Shown: positions 22,541 to 32,769 of the stretch, piece by piece | Position numbering within the stretch: the first letter of the stretch is position 1 | How the letters are laid out: every line of letters starts with the position of its first letter | DNA from: Pegoplata infirma | Lineage: Eukaryota > Arthropoda > Insecta > Diptera > Anthomyiidae | Direction: 5' to 3' | DNA length: 64,000 bases | Assembly: GCA_963921195.1 (NCBI GenBank) | Contig: OY992538.1 | Coordinates: 10,564,330-10,628,329, forward strand | The notes under the pieces: model-generated | Databases searched by the model: none | Told to the model about the DNA's origin: nothing | Seen by the model: only the letters and a program-made list of their open reading frames with translations | Made by a program: the position numbers and the translations under genes

Positions 22541-23756
22541 CAGCGGTTACCAACCTTTTTGGCTCGCGTACCCCTAATTTTAAATTTTATCATCCGCGTA
22601 CCCCCTAACGAGTTTTTTGTTGTCATTAAAAAACTTCACTAATATTAGAGTTAATTTTTGAAATTTTTGATCCGCTGGTATTACCATTTTTTTTAAATTA
22701 TTTAGCGAGATCAAAACAATGGTGGTATTTTTTTGGAAAAATGTTCGCTCCTTAAGGGTGCATCTGAAAACGCGGATTTTGAGCTGATTTTTCTTCAGAT
22801 CAAAAACGGCTAGAAATATTGCAAATCTGATTTCACCAGTCGATTCTACACCAAAAGTTAAAACAACTGATGTTTTTTGCACTCTAAAAAAAGCAGACCC
22901 CTAGAGCTTGTATGCGCATTGTAAATATAGAGGGCGTATGCTTATTTTTTCCAGTAAATTCTGGAAACGGAAGAGAAGAAAATGATAATTATTATTAGAA
23001 AAATAAAGAAATAAAATCCAAAGAAGTGCAAAAACGATTTGTTTTTATTTGATTTTAATGTGGTAATCAAGATTTCAGTCACTAACAAATGAAATTAAGA
23101 ACGTTTAATAAACTGCCGGAAACAGTTATAAAAACGCCATCTAGTGAACAGTAAAAAGAAGAAGCATTTGCTGCATCTTTATTAAATATTTCTTTGAAAA
23201 AAGTTCCAAAAACGCATCACAGGAGGCGGAAATATGTTTTTATTTTTTTTTTTAATACCAGGGCAGATCAATAACTCCATGACTTTTCGAATGAAACACC
23301 TCGCATATATGTGCAATGAAAGGGCATTTGGAGCTTAACAAAATGGTACCAAAATTTTCATACTATCACAACGCGTCTCAAAAATGACCAAAAATACGTT
23401 TTTTGAGAACTTACTCATAAATTTTCTCTTAAACCTGACATCATAGAAAAATTTGGGAACCATATTCGGAATCAGCATCGAAAGGTTAATCGAAAAAAGT
23501 GGTTAGATCTCAAAATATCATTCAAAAATATCGAAAAAATGCTTTCTAAATTGCGCAAAAATACGTTTTTTGTGAGCTTTCACCTCAACTTTCTTTAAAA
23601 CCTGACGATATGAAACACTTTCGAAGCCAGATGCGGAACCAACATTGAAAGGTTAATATCTAAATCGAATGTCCAAATTACTAAAATTTTGCGTACCCCC
23701 GCGGACAGTTTCGCGTACCCCCTAGTGGTACGCGTACCATAGGTTGGTAACCGCTG
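22541..23756. mobile_element. hAT-like non-autonomous element, 8-bp duplication GTGTAGAG
   Basis: The ends are CAGCGGTTACCAACCT and AGGTTGGTAACCGCTG, with GTGTAGAG on both sides (22533-22540, 23757-23764). Subterminal GCGTACCCCC words occur at both ends. CAGNGGTTNCCAACCT is the classic terminus of several hAT families. 1,216 bp, no transposase. Confidence 0.93.
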
Positions 23757-24446
23757 GTGTAGAGTATAAAAATTGAGTAAATAATTTAATACAAATTTAA
23801 TATTTTTTTTTATTCTCTTGGTGTTTTGAATTCTCATTTAGTTTATAGTTTTTTGTATATTTATATGAAAGTTTGAAAACGTCTTTATAAAATTTCCAAT
23901 GTCTTTGAGACATAAATATGTTTGGTAGAGTTTGAAAAACCAAGTTTTTCGATTTCTTTTTTGTAAGCGCCCAACCTGAATCAAATTGCGTCGCGTAAGG
24001 CGTAACGTCCAATAATTTTTCGTTTCTAATATTTAAATGTGAGGTACCTAAGTCAAACGGACGTAAAAATTTCAAATTAAATGTGCTTGCTTTTGTTTTT
24101 TTTAACGTCTTGCGCGAAGCAATTTGATTCTGGTTCGACCCTAAAAAAAATTTAAAACTTTTTAAAACTTTTTAAAAAAATAAATTGTTAAATTTTCAGA
24201 AATTGAAAAATTTGGAGTTAAGTTTTTATTGTGTCAATTAAAAATTTACTCAAATATTTTAGTAAAGTTTTAATTGTGTCAATTAAAAATATACTTTAAT
24301 TTATTTAATAATTAGCTTATGGCAACACTGGATCAAGCAAATAGGTTTATAAACCAATTTTAATGTAGCGTATTGTATTTAATTAATATGCAAATATATT
24401 TTTGTTTTACATAATTTTTCTAAACTAATTGAAGTTTTTTTACATA

Positions 24447-24838
24447 CAGTGTCGGTTAAAAAATGTTGAACAAAAACTGCAATATCTTTTATTTCAAATC
24501 AGGTCTTAAAATTTAAAGACGAAAATGTTGAGGAAACCTTAAAATTTTTGATACATTCCACATAACCTAGAAATACAAAATACTTTAATTCGGCTGCTGG
24601 TTAACATTTAAGAACCGAATTGGACACTGAATGGTATTTTAATGAGAAGAAGCTAATTTTTTGGGATGGTATCAATACATTCGGAAGGCCCGAATTCAAT
24701 TTTTATTTTTTTTTAGTATTTTCTGAAAAATTATATTTATAAAATTAAACACACATTTGAACATATTTGATTTGGATTATGCGATAGGCAGTTTTAAACT
24801 CCATGTGATGTTTGTTTAAGCAATTTAGACCGACACTG
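24447..24838. mobile_element. MITE with CAGTGTCGGT termini and TA duplication, carrying a mini-me fragment
   Basis: The ends are CAGTGTCGGTTAAA and TTTAGACCGACACTG; TA flanks both sides (24445-24446, 24839-24840), as for Tc1/mariner. Inside, 24540-24700 matches a mini-me end (TTCCACATAACCTAGAAATAC, TTTAATTCGGCTGCTGG, ATCAATACATTCGGAAGGCC in part). Confidence 0.8.
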
Positions 24839-24855
24839 TATTTGATTTTTAGCCA

Positions 24856-25567
24856 CCCGAGTAAAAAATTTGAAGGACGAGTATTGATCCGAAAAATGGA
24901 TAGCTAAGATTAGATCAGTTTTAATCAAACGGATACAATTGTATTCGAAAAATGAATTTATCTAAATAAACATTTTTCGGATGAAATTGTATCCGTCCGA
25001 TTAAAACTGATCTAATCTTAGCAATCCATTTTTCGGAACAGTACTGATCTTTGAAATCTCGGATCAGATGTGATACACTAAAAATATTTTGTAAGTAAAT
25101 TCAACTGAAAAAACATTTAAAACAATAATTTTTCCTTTTAAAAAACGGACTACTTATATTTCACTTGAAACAACATACTTTTTCAGTTATTTTTAAACGT
25201 TAATAAATGACTAGACATTCCGTAAAAACAAACGATATTTCAGTTATTTTAACTGTTTACAATTTTTTATTTTGTGAAGTAAAAATAAAATTTTTTGAAT
25301 AACAAACTACAAAAACCGTACTTCTGTAAAATTATACGGTATAATCAGTTACAAATAATTTAACTGATAAAAAATTTGTCCGTAAATTTTTGTAGTTTGT
25401 TGTTTTAACAACTGTATAAATCTTTCCATAATTTAGTTTTTTTTTGAAAAACAAACGATAAAACGTTTAAAACAACTTCACCTAAAAACTTTTTGAATAA
25501 CCATAAATAGTTACTGTAAAACTTTTCTAGGTGTATATAAAAATACATACAAAATTTTTTACTCGGG
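24856..25567. mobile_element. Inverted-repeat element with CCCGAGTAAAAAATTT termini
   Basis: The left terminus CCCGAGTAAAAAATTT is exactly complementary to AAATTTTTTACTCGGG at the right. An inner palindrome at 24890-25065 pairs CCGAAAAATGGATAGCTAAG with its near-complement. Termini resemble the element at 34147. 712 bp, no coding capacity. Confidence 0.8.
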
Positions 25568-25569
25568 CA

Positions 25570-25930
25570 ACCAAAACAATTATTTCTGTAAATAGTGTAA
25601 CCAAGTATGCTCACTGAACACCCATTATAGTCTCTAATCTCTTTATTAACTGAAGCGTTAAATGAAAACCTTTGTTGCTGTAATATTTTATTAAAAAAAG
25701 GAACTATACAACGAAATTACTTATGCCCCCAACTATTTAGTTGATTAGTAGTATGCGCTGGAGTTTATTGCAACCATATAACCAAACATGTGTCTTAAAA
25801 AATAGGTGTTAAAAACCTGTTGGTCGTAAATGCTAATAATAAATTATTAGCATATATTTGTTAAACATATTTATTTTTTTTTAATTTAAAAACTAGAGTT
25901 TTCAAATATTTTTTTTATATTCATTTCCAG
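25570..25930. other. Intronic AT-rich DNA before the first exon
   Basis: Ends in a long T-rich tract and TTTCCAG, the splice acceptor of the exon at 25931. No other feature. Confidence 0.5.
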
Positions 25931-26310
25931 ATGTTGACTTTCGTTCAAATCCAACATTTGAACCCATTTGCAATACACAAGAAGAACATTTCATCGAAAG
26001 TGAGGGTAAAGAATCTAGTCTTATATTGGAATTTAATACGGCCATTGCGGCCACTCAACAGAAATCATGTACAAGAATTTTATCATCACCACCCAATTAT
26101 GGTTTTATCATACGTTTAATTTTACCAAAAATCCGTCATAATCATAATCATCATTCCAGTACGAGTACAAATTTAGAAAATAGTAACGACAATAATGCTG
26201 GTGCTACTGGTACTAGCAGTAATAGTGATAGTAAAAAGCAATCTTTTTTGGAGAAATTGACAACATCAACGGCAGCATATAAAACGGGACGTAGTTGTCC
26301 TTTAAGTGTG
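25931..26310 (+). CDS. Internal exon: CUB-like ectodomain part of an LDLa/PPxY membrane protein
   Basis: The exon follows a pyrimidine-rich tract ending TTTCCAG and ends at a GTAAGT donor. Reading starts two bases in, completing a codon from an upstream exon outside or unrecognised in the window, and gives 126 codons ending exactly in phase 0. The peptide begins VDFRSNPTFEPIC, has a cysteine in KSCTRILSSPPNY, a hydrophobic beta-like stretch GFIIRLILPKI, a low-complexity His/Asn/Ser insertion (HNHNHHSS, then Asn/Ser/Gly-rich), and a final cysteine in CPLSV. The spacing of cysteines and strands suggests part of a divergent CUB-like beta-sandwich; this is inference, because the usual CUB signature residues are not all visible. 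An ATG at 26026 lies inside the exon and is not a credible start. The Asn/Ser tract looks like a loop expanded by trinucleotide change. The next exon lies 33 kb downstream. Confidence 0.75.
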
Positions 26311-26344
26311 GTAAGTGTAAATATAAATTTTATATTTTCTTAAC

Positions 26345-26600
26345 ATTACAGAAAATTTTTTTTTAGTAAATTTTTAATAGTATTGAGTAAAAAATACTTA
26401 ATTTTGCACCAGTAAACAATTTAATGCTATTAGCATTTAACTTTTTTTAATGTTTGCTAAAAAAAAATTGAGTAAATTTTTAATTGACACAATTAAAACT
26501 TTACTCAAAATTTTTCTTTGTTTTAAGTGTTTTTTTAATTGTGTCGATTAAAAGTTTACTCAAAATTTATCAACTTTTTTTTTTAAAAAAGTTTTACAAA
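26345..26600. repeat. Repeat with GAGTAAATTTTTAATTG palindromes
   Basis: GAGTAAATTTTTAATTGACA followed by CAATTAAAACTTTACTC forms an imperfect palindrome, with GCACCAGTAAACAATTTAAT upstream. The same words occur at 44890-45320, and parts near 24190-24300 and 21310-21370. Directly downstream of the exon donor. Confidence 0.65.
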
Positions 26601-26781
26601 TTGATATGAGGGCTTGGTCCAAACATGGACCGATGTTTTCCATGTTCAATTAGCTTCGTGCTTGGGTGAATAGAGACTTTAATTTCAAATTTCAGGGTAG
26701 CAAAATATCAGATTTGTGATAAGTGTCACCCATACAAATTTTCTTTAAAAAAAAAGTTACGATTCTGTGACATATGGTTGA

Positions 26782-27300
26782 TTGTGTTTGGCTCGAGGTC
26801 ATGAATTATAGAAAAATATTGTTAAATAAAAACACTGTTCAAATTCTGATTAATCTTTATTAAAAATTGTTTTATTCGACCTTTAAAATATTATATTTTG
26901 TGGATGTTTAATCTGGCTCGAGGTCATTATTTTCTTTACTAATTAAAAACCATGATATTCTCATAGCATAATTTTCAAGAAAATTATTTTTTGTTTTAAA
27001 TTAATTTATGTTGGAAATTTTTGCAAGACTTAATCGACACGTGTCAGAATAAACATCCTCAAAATATAAAAACACTGTTTTAAATTTTTAACTAAAGTCT
27101 ATATTTTATTTCCGATATTTCGGTCAATCATCGTTGATCATCATCAGGGATCTGGCAAAAACAATTAAGTTAAATTGTTTTGCCAGATCCCTGATGATGG
27201 TCAACAGTTAAAAATTGAGAAGTTAAAACAGTGTATTTTATTTAACAATATTTTTCTATAATTCATAACCTCAAGCCAAACTAAATCAACAACATACAAT
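26782..27300. mobile_element. Inverted-repeat element of the GCTCGAGGTCAT family
   Basis: GGCTCGAGGTCATGAATTAT at 26793 is mirrored by ATAATTCATAACCTCAAGCC ending near 27285. A second GGCTCGAGGTCATTA at 26935 and ACACGTGTC match the inner arms of the 1.4-2.1 kb element. A strong inner palindrome pairs GATCCCTGATGATG-type arms around 27155. Confidence 0.65.
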
Positions 27301-27339
27301 AACACAGCTCAACAATATCTTAACATTTTAACAATCTGT

Positions 27340-28345
27340 GAAAATTTAGAGTTTTTGAGGCATTTTGCCCACAGAAAATCTTTGGAATCTATGATAATCA
27401 AGTTTTAGCAAAATTCTCAAATTCTGTTTCTCAGGTACTGAAGCATTTAAAATTTAAATTTACTGAAACTTTTTTCCCATAGAAACCTTTAGAGGTTTAG
27501 ATCTTTCTTATTGCAAAATTCTCTGAATCTAAAACTTTTTGCTTTAGAAAAATCCTTGGATTCTAGAATATTTTGTTTAAATAAAATAATCTGAGATTCC
27601 GAAACTTTCTACCTATATCAAAATTATGAGATTTTAAATAAAATTGTTTTATAGAAATTACCTGAGATTAGATTTTGAGACATTTTCCTATAAAATACAG
27701 ATTTTGAAAAAATTTTACATTAGGAAAAGTCTCAGATTCTGAAACATTTCTCCAAAGAAAAAGTTTCAAATTCTGAGACATTTCTGCAATAGAAAAAGTC
27801 GTAGATTCCAAAATATTTTTTCTATATAAAAAGACTCAGATTCTGAAACATTTGCCTTACAAAATTTAAGATTTGGCGCTCAGCTGGCTTGTTAGTAGTG
27901 TAACAGTCTATTAGTCTGGGGATGGTAGATTCAATTCCCACCGGAGTCCTTGGTCTGTTTCGCTACAACGAGGAAATGGTCATTTTTAGTCGGTTTCAGT
28001 TAGGTTAAATTTGAATTTGATTTGTTACTTAATGTTAAATTCAATAAATAATTTAAAAATCTGTGATTCTGAAACATTTCTACTGAAGAAAAAGTCTCAG
28101 ATTCTGAGACATTGTTCCTATAGAAAATGTTTCAGATTCTAAGTTACCTTTTCTTTCAATAAAGTCAGTCAGAGGACTCTGTTAAATTTGTTCTATAGAA
28201 AAATTCAAAAATTTTTCCTGAAAAAAATTTTTAGATTTTTCCTATAGAAAAATTTTCAGATTTCGATACCTTTAGAAACAGTCAAAGAGTCCGATACATT
28301 TTTCTTATAACAAAATTTAGATGTTTAGCAATTTTTTGTGGAAAA
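27340..28345 (-). repeat. Degenerate 35-bp satellite, opposite orientation to the array at 45.8 kb
   Basis: Units of the form AAAAAGTCTCAGATTCTGA, then GACATTTCT and a variable TATAG part recur with a 33-35 bp period. This is the complement of the unit at 45.8-47.3 kb. A SINE-like copy (27875-28056) interrupts it. Confidence 0.75.
27875..28056 (+). mobile_element. tRNA-derived SINE, copy 1
   Basis: The head resembles a tRNA: TGGCTTGTTAGTAG (A-box-like) and GTAGATTCAATTCCCACC (B-box-like). The body CCTTGGTCTGTTTCGCTACA continues with ACGAGG and a GGTTTCAGTTAGGT region. Copies at 40.3 kb (complement) and 49.5 kb share head and body, so this is a SINE family and not a tRNA gene. Confidence 0.75.
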
Positions 28346-28348
28346 AAT

Positions 28349-28633
28349 GCCTGCGAATTTTGTACTCTTGCCCAAAATATTAAATCATGATAATGTTTTG
28401 CGGAAGATTTGGGTGTACTTGCCAAAGCAAAGTTTTTTTTAGAAAAAATAATGTTATATTACTTTGCTATTCCATGCAAAACGAATTGAAATATTAGTCG
28501 AGGACCCCATTAAAAAACCAAAAGATCTGTACATTTCGTAAGTGAGTGCAAAAATAAGTGCAAAAAAGTGTTTTTACATCTTGGAGAGTATAAAAGATTC
28601 GGCACCAAAGAATATACCACTCTCACTTGTTTT
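28349..28633 (+). mobile_element. mini-me-related end (subfamily B), copy 1
   Basis: It runs from GCCTGCGAATTTTGTACTCT through TTTGCGGAAGATTTGGGTGT and GTCGAGGACCCCATTAAAAA to GAGTATAAAAGATTCGGCAC and CACTCTCACTTGTT. Near-identical copies lie at 33980-34442 (complement) and 38511-38793. A GTCY block is absent. Confidence 0.75.
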
Positions 28634-28638
28634 ATGTA

Positions 28639-28820
28639 CACACAAAAAAAAAAATAAAAATAAAATGTGCCAGTTTTTGGTTTAATTACAACCTATAAAG
28701 TGGTTTTGGTTAACCTACCAAAGTTTTTGCTCTAAAACACTTAGGTAAATTATCCAAAACCACTTTATATGTTGTATTATCCCCAAAACAGATACAATTT
28801 TTTATATTTTTTTCTGTGTG
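28639..28820. mobile_element. 182-bp MITE with TA duplication and empty site in paralogous copies
   Basis: The ends are CACACAAAAAAAAAAATAAA and the complement of CACACAGAAAAAAATATAAA, flanked by TA (28637-28638, 28821-28822). The copies at 38.8 kb and 33.97 kb have uninterrupted ATGTACATTTGATAAACAAA. The interior pairs AACCACTTTAT with ATAAAGTGGTT. Confidence 0.88.
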
Positions 28821-28829
28821 TACATTTGA

Positions 28830-29276
28830 TAAACAAATAAAACATTTCAATGCGAAAAGCTTAGAAATTTTGGTAAAAAAAATGATTTTTTTTCACGAAA
28901 AACAAAATTATGTTAAAAAAATTGAATGAACCCAAAATTTTTGGGGAAAAAAAATTTTGATGAAAAAAAGTTTTTGATGATTTTTTTTGATGAAAAGAAA
29001 AATTTTTTGATGTAAAAAAAAATTGATGAAAAAAACATATGAAAAAAAAATTTTTGATGAGAAAAAAATTGACAATAAAAAATTTGATAAAAAAAAAATT
29101 TATGAAAAAAAATATGATAAGAAAAATAATTTATGAAAAAAAAAATTTTTTATGAAAAAAAATTAATGAAAAAACAAAAAAAATTATGAATAAAAATTTT
29201 GATGAAAAAGAAATTTTTTGATGACAAAAAAAAAATTTATGAAAAAAAAATTTATGAAAAAAAAATTTATGAAAAA
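28830..29276 (+). repeat. Strand-asymmetric A/G array (GATGAAAAAAAATTTT units), copy 1
   Basis: After AAAAGCTTAGAAATTTTGGT, short units of TTTGATGAAAAAAAAAT type repeat for ~400 bp, with almost no C on this strand. The same array follows the subfamily B repeat at 38.9 kb and, inverted, precedes it at 33.2-33.9 kb. A mini-me is inserted at 29277 and the array resumes near 30206. Confidence 0.8.
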
Positions 29277-29887
29277 ACAAGTAAAAAAGTTAAATTCGGC
29301 CTTGCCGAATGTAGTGATACCCTCCACAATTTCAAAAAGATTATTGCAAAAAACTTTATTTAAAAGGAAATTACTTTTGAAAAAAAAAAATTTTTTTTGA
29401 AAAAAAAATTTTCGCGAAAAAAAATTTTGGTAAAAAAAATCCGCGATTTTTTTTTCTTTTTTTGTATTCGTACTTGTTTAAATACCATTTGGTGTTCAAT
29501 TATGTTCACATATGCCAACCAGAAGCCGAATTAAAGCATTTTGTATTTTTAGGTTATGTTGAATGTACTGAAATTTTTGAGGTGTGCTTACATTTTCGTT
29601 CATAACTTTTGAACCGCTGAACCGATATCACTCAAATGCAATACCAAACTTCTCGGGAGAACTTCCAATGAATATGTTAAGTTTCAGTCATCTCTGTGCA
29701 ATATTTTGTCCGCGACAGCATTTTCCACAGACAGACGGACAGACGGACATCGCTAGAATGTCTTAAAATCGATCGGGCATCATGAATATATATACTTTAT
29801 GGGGTCCCAGATCGATATTTCGATGAGTTACAAACAGAATGACAAACTTATATATACCCTCTATCACTAGAGTGGAGGGTATAAAAA
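29277..29887 (-). mobile_element. Complete mini-me/DINE-type element (subfamily E)
   Basis: It starts AACAAGTAAAAAAGTTAAAT with TTCGGCCTTGCCGAA and ATACCCTCCACAATTTC, contains AAGCCGAATTAAAGCATTTT and the block CAGACGGACAGACGGACATC at 29731-29750, and ends CTATCACTAGAGTGGAGGG. Complete, uninterrupted, and very similar to the copies at 16.8 and 54.1 kb. Confidence 0.88.
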
Positions 29888-30054
29888 ATATGAAAAATGT
29901 AAAAATGTCTCTTACATTGCGAAATAATGTAAAAAGTTGAAAGAAAGTATGAAGTGAGGTTGAGATTGCTAGAAATAGAATTGTAGTGTTGGAAACTGTC
30001 AAAAATTTATTCTGTAGAAACTATAAATATTCACATATATAAAAAACAGTTTTC

Positions 30055-30190
30055 ATTAACAAGACAAACCGACATTTAAAATCCTACTGATGATGACACT
30101 AACTGGGGTGTTTGAAACCGGTATAGGAAATACCAGAAATGTCTATAATTTTTAGAAATTCAATTTTTCTTCTGCATTTTTTCAACTTGA
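30055..30190 (+). repeat. Dispersed repeat GTTTGAAACCGGTATAGGAA, copy 1
   Basis: CCGACATTTAAAATCCTACT, GGGTGTTTGAAACCGGTATA and ATACCAGAAATGTCTATA recur at 51925-52020, and the latter part inverted at 42470-42530. In the 52-kb copy a tRNA-B-box-like GGTTCGATCC lies upstream once the 47867-51863 insertion is removed, so a SINE origin is possible (inference). Confidence 0.65.
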
Positions 30191-30232
30191 ACCCTTATAA
30201 AAAAAAATTGATGAAAAAAAAAAATGTATGAA

Positions 30233-30467
30233 AACAAGTGAGAGTGTTAAATTCGGCTGTGCCGAATCTTTTATACCCTCCATCACGTTTAAAAAAACAG
30301 GGGCGTCTTTTTTTTTGGGGGGTTACGTCGGTGGGAGACAACCTTCCTGGATCCAACTGCAAGACTGTGAACTTCTTTTGACATAAAAATGTTTCTTTTG
30401 CTAAGCAAAAGTACAAAAAACCTGTAAAAATGGTTTTTTTTAGAGGTTTGTTTAGTTCTTAAGATAT
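30233..30467 (-). mobile_element. Truncated mini-me (subfamily A)
   Basis: Start AACAAGTGAGAGTGTTAAAT, hairpin TTCGGCTGTGCCGAA, TTTTATACCCTCC; it breaks off near GAGGTTTGTTTAGTTC, before the GTCY block. It follows the tail of the A/G-rich array. Confidence 0.8.
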
Positions 30468-30479
30468 TAAAAAGAAATT

Positions 30480-31900
30480 GATCTCTACATGACGACTGAA
30501 CTGTTAAAAATCAAACAGTTAAGCTTTTTTTTCAGAAATGTAACTCAGAAACTGTGAGCCAGATCTACCTAATTTACAACCGATTTTATACTCAACGAAA
30601 CTTAAATTTTTCCACTGCAAAATTAATTATTGGTCGGTCTGTCTTTCCTAAAATCTTAAATTGAACTTAAAGGACCGGGTTTTTTATATTTTTTATACAC
30701 CGATTTTTGTTAAATTAAATTTTAAAAAAGTTAAGCATGCTTAACTTTCTGTAGCAGTTTCACAAACAATTATGTTTTGTTTTTTGGGTTTTAGGTACTA
30801 CAACTTACATACATTTTTTTTATTTAATTTAATTTTTAAAGTCATCGCAATGATTCATTAAATTGTTTATTTCTGTTAAATATTTACCACATTTTTTTTA
30901 ATTAAATAGACTGGTTTATTTGTTTTTGTTTTTTTTAAGCCGTATTCAGGTTTTAAACTCTTCTGTTGTATATTATTTCTTTTTATTTTTGTTATGGTAT
31001 TTGAGTAAACAAACAACTTTTATCAGCATTTTTCATTTTTGCTCGTTATGGTCTATGAGGAAGTTGATTTTATTTTTTAAAGAGTTCACATGGTTTTTCA
31101 AAAGCAGCGCCTACTCATGTTGCTAGCTTGTAACGAAGAATTTTTATAACCCGCCAAGAAGGGTGCCCTCAACAAGGGTAACTCAAATTCAAAATGTGTC
31201 ATCTATTGGAAACCATTTCCTGTTCTGAGGACAATCATCATCCAAAAATCCTGATAAAGGTATTAAAATGCACAGAAATTTATGTGTCTTTTCAGCGCTG
31301 TTTTTAGACATTGATTTAAGCGCAATAAAAATGCGGTGAAATCTACACTCAAAAAATTATAACATTAACTGTTTGTAGTTTATTTAAAATGTTTTACGTT
31401 CTGTCGTTTTTTTAAAGAAAAAACATTTTTTCAATGTTCAGTTTTTTTAAATGACTATTTCTGTTCTTTGTTTCAAAAATAATAACATAAAAAATAAAGA
31501 CTTTCATTAGCATTCAATTTTTAAAGTCATTTATTTTTGTTCTGTACTTAAAAATAAGTAGTTCTTCTTTAATTTTTAATGATTTGTGTACGTTATTTTT
31601 TTTTTTAATTGTTGGCATTTTTTAAAGAGATGTCATTAGTTTTTACCTACTTGTGTTGGTTATTTTTTTGTAGAAAAAAAAATTCAAAAAAATATTTATA
31701 GAAATGAAGGCCTTACTGCAAGAACTTACATTTTATTTTTTCGTGTTTTTCGCCTTCTGCTGATGTTCCATTGACAGATTTTAGCCAGAAGTCTTGCTTT
31801 AACCCTTCGTACAAGTATATCGAGAATAAAAGTTCTGCAAAAGTTATATTTTCTAGATTATTTTAAAAGTTTTAAGGCAAAAACCACCATAAAATTAAAT
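30480..31900. other. AT-rich DNA without recognised features
   Basis: Scattered TTAATGTTTTTGTAGGTTAT-like words (31550-31680) also occur at 34.65-34.8 and 37.0-37.4 kb, so this may be old repeat. No ORF of interest. Confidence 0.4.
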
Positions 31901-32274
31901 GTTGCTTATCGAATTTTAACATGATAATGTTTTTAGGCTGGTGTCTAATTTTAAAAAAGTTGCAGGACGCCACCTCAGTTTGACTATATAAGCTAACGAT
32001 TAAACAAAAAAGAAAATAAGAATTACAGTTTTCATTTTATTGCAAACTTAAACTTCGGCAATAACTTAAAATTAATAAATAAAAGCGGCGCTAGGTGTCA
32101 CTCGATTAACGCTGTATTGCCATACCAAATATCGCATTTCCAATTAGATTAGTTACCATCATCGCAAATTTTTGCCAATAAAATATTACCACTTGGCAAC
32201 ACTAACCAGTATATTTGAAAATCGAATATCTACAATCAAGAGAAACATAACAAAATTTAAACCAATATTTAAAT

Positions 32275-32352
32275 AAGCTACGGTGGCTTAGCTGAAGTGA
32301 GCCAGACTGGAAAACGGAAGGTCCGGTGATCGAATCCCGCGTCCTGCAACTT
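32275..32352 (+). repeat. tRNA-like sequence, probable SINE head
   Basis: GGTGGCTTAGCTGAAG has an A-box-like core and GGTGATCGAATCCCGC a B-box-like core, followed by a T tract. The stems do not pair as in a functional tRNA, and it lies within a repeat. Treated as a tRNA-derived relic. Confidence 0.5.
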
Positions 32353-32384
32353 TTTTTTTTATTTAGTTTTTTAACATGATAATG

Positions 32385-32550
32385 GCCCTTACCACAAGAA
32401 AACAAAAAGTCTATTTTAACAAAAGTTTTATTTTAAATTTCAAATTTTCTATACATTTTTTGAAAGTCGATTTTAAAAACAAAAACAATTTGTATGAAAA
32501 TAAAATGAAAAGCTAATTTTAAATTTATTTTATATTCTTGTGGTAAGGCT
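32385..32550. mobile_element. ~166-bp MITE with CCTTACCACAAGAA termini
   Basis: CCTTACCACAAGAA at the left pairs with TTCTTGTGGTAAGG at the right; AATG lies just outside both ends (32381-32384, 32552-32555). The parallel repeat at 31.92 kb has the uninterrupted site AACATGATAATGTTTTTAGG. Confidence 0.8.
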
Positions 32551-32769
32551 GAATGTTTTTAGGCTGGTATCTAATTTTAAAAAAGTTGCAGGACGCCACT
32601 TCAGTTTGACTATATAAGCTAACAATTAACGAAAAAGAAAACAAGAATTACTATTTTCATTTTCTTAAAACCAAAAATTTTAATAACTTGGCTTTGTAAC
32701 TTGGATAATAATTCACCTCGTGGTGAATAAAACCGTTTTTCACCAGCTGGTGAATAAAAAGTAACATAA

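Larger units (their letters stand above)
31890..32660 (+). repeat. Direct repeat pair flanking a tRNA-like sequence
   Basis: AACATGATAATG, then TTTTTAGGCTGGTRTCTAAT, AAAAAAGTTGCAGGACGCCA and TTTGACTATATAAGCTAAC occur at 31918-32005 and again at 32374-32384 plus 32552-32635. The second copy is interrupted by an insertion at 32385-32550. Between the copies lies a tRNA-like sequence at 32275-32352. Confidence 0.75.

Noticed and set aside
26026..26343. ATG at 26026 as translation start of the gene
   Set aside because: The same frame is open back to a good splice acceptor at 25930 and the upstream residues include a cysteine; the exon is internal.
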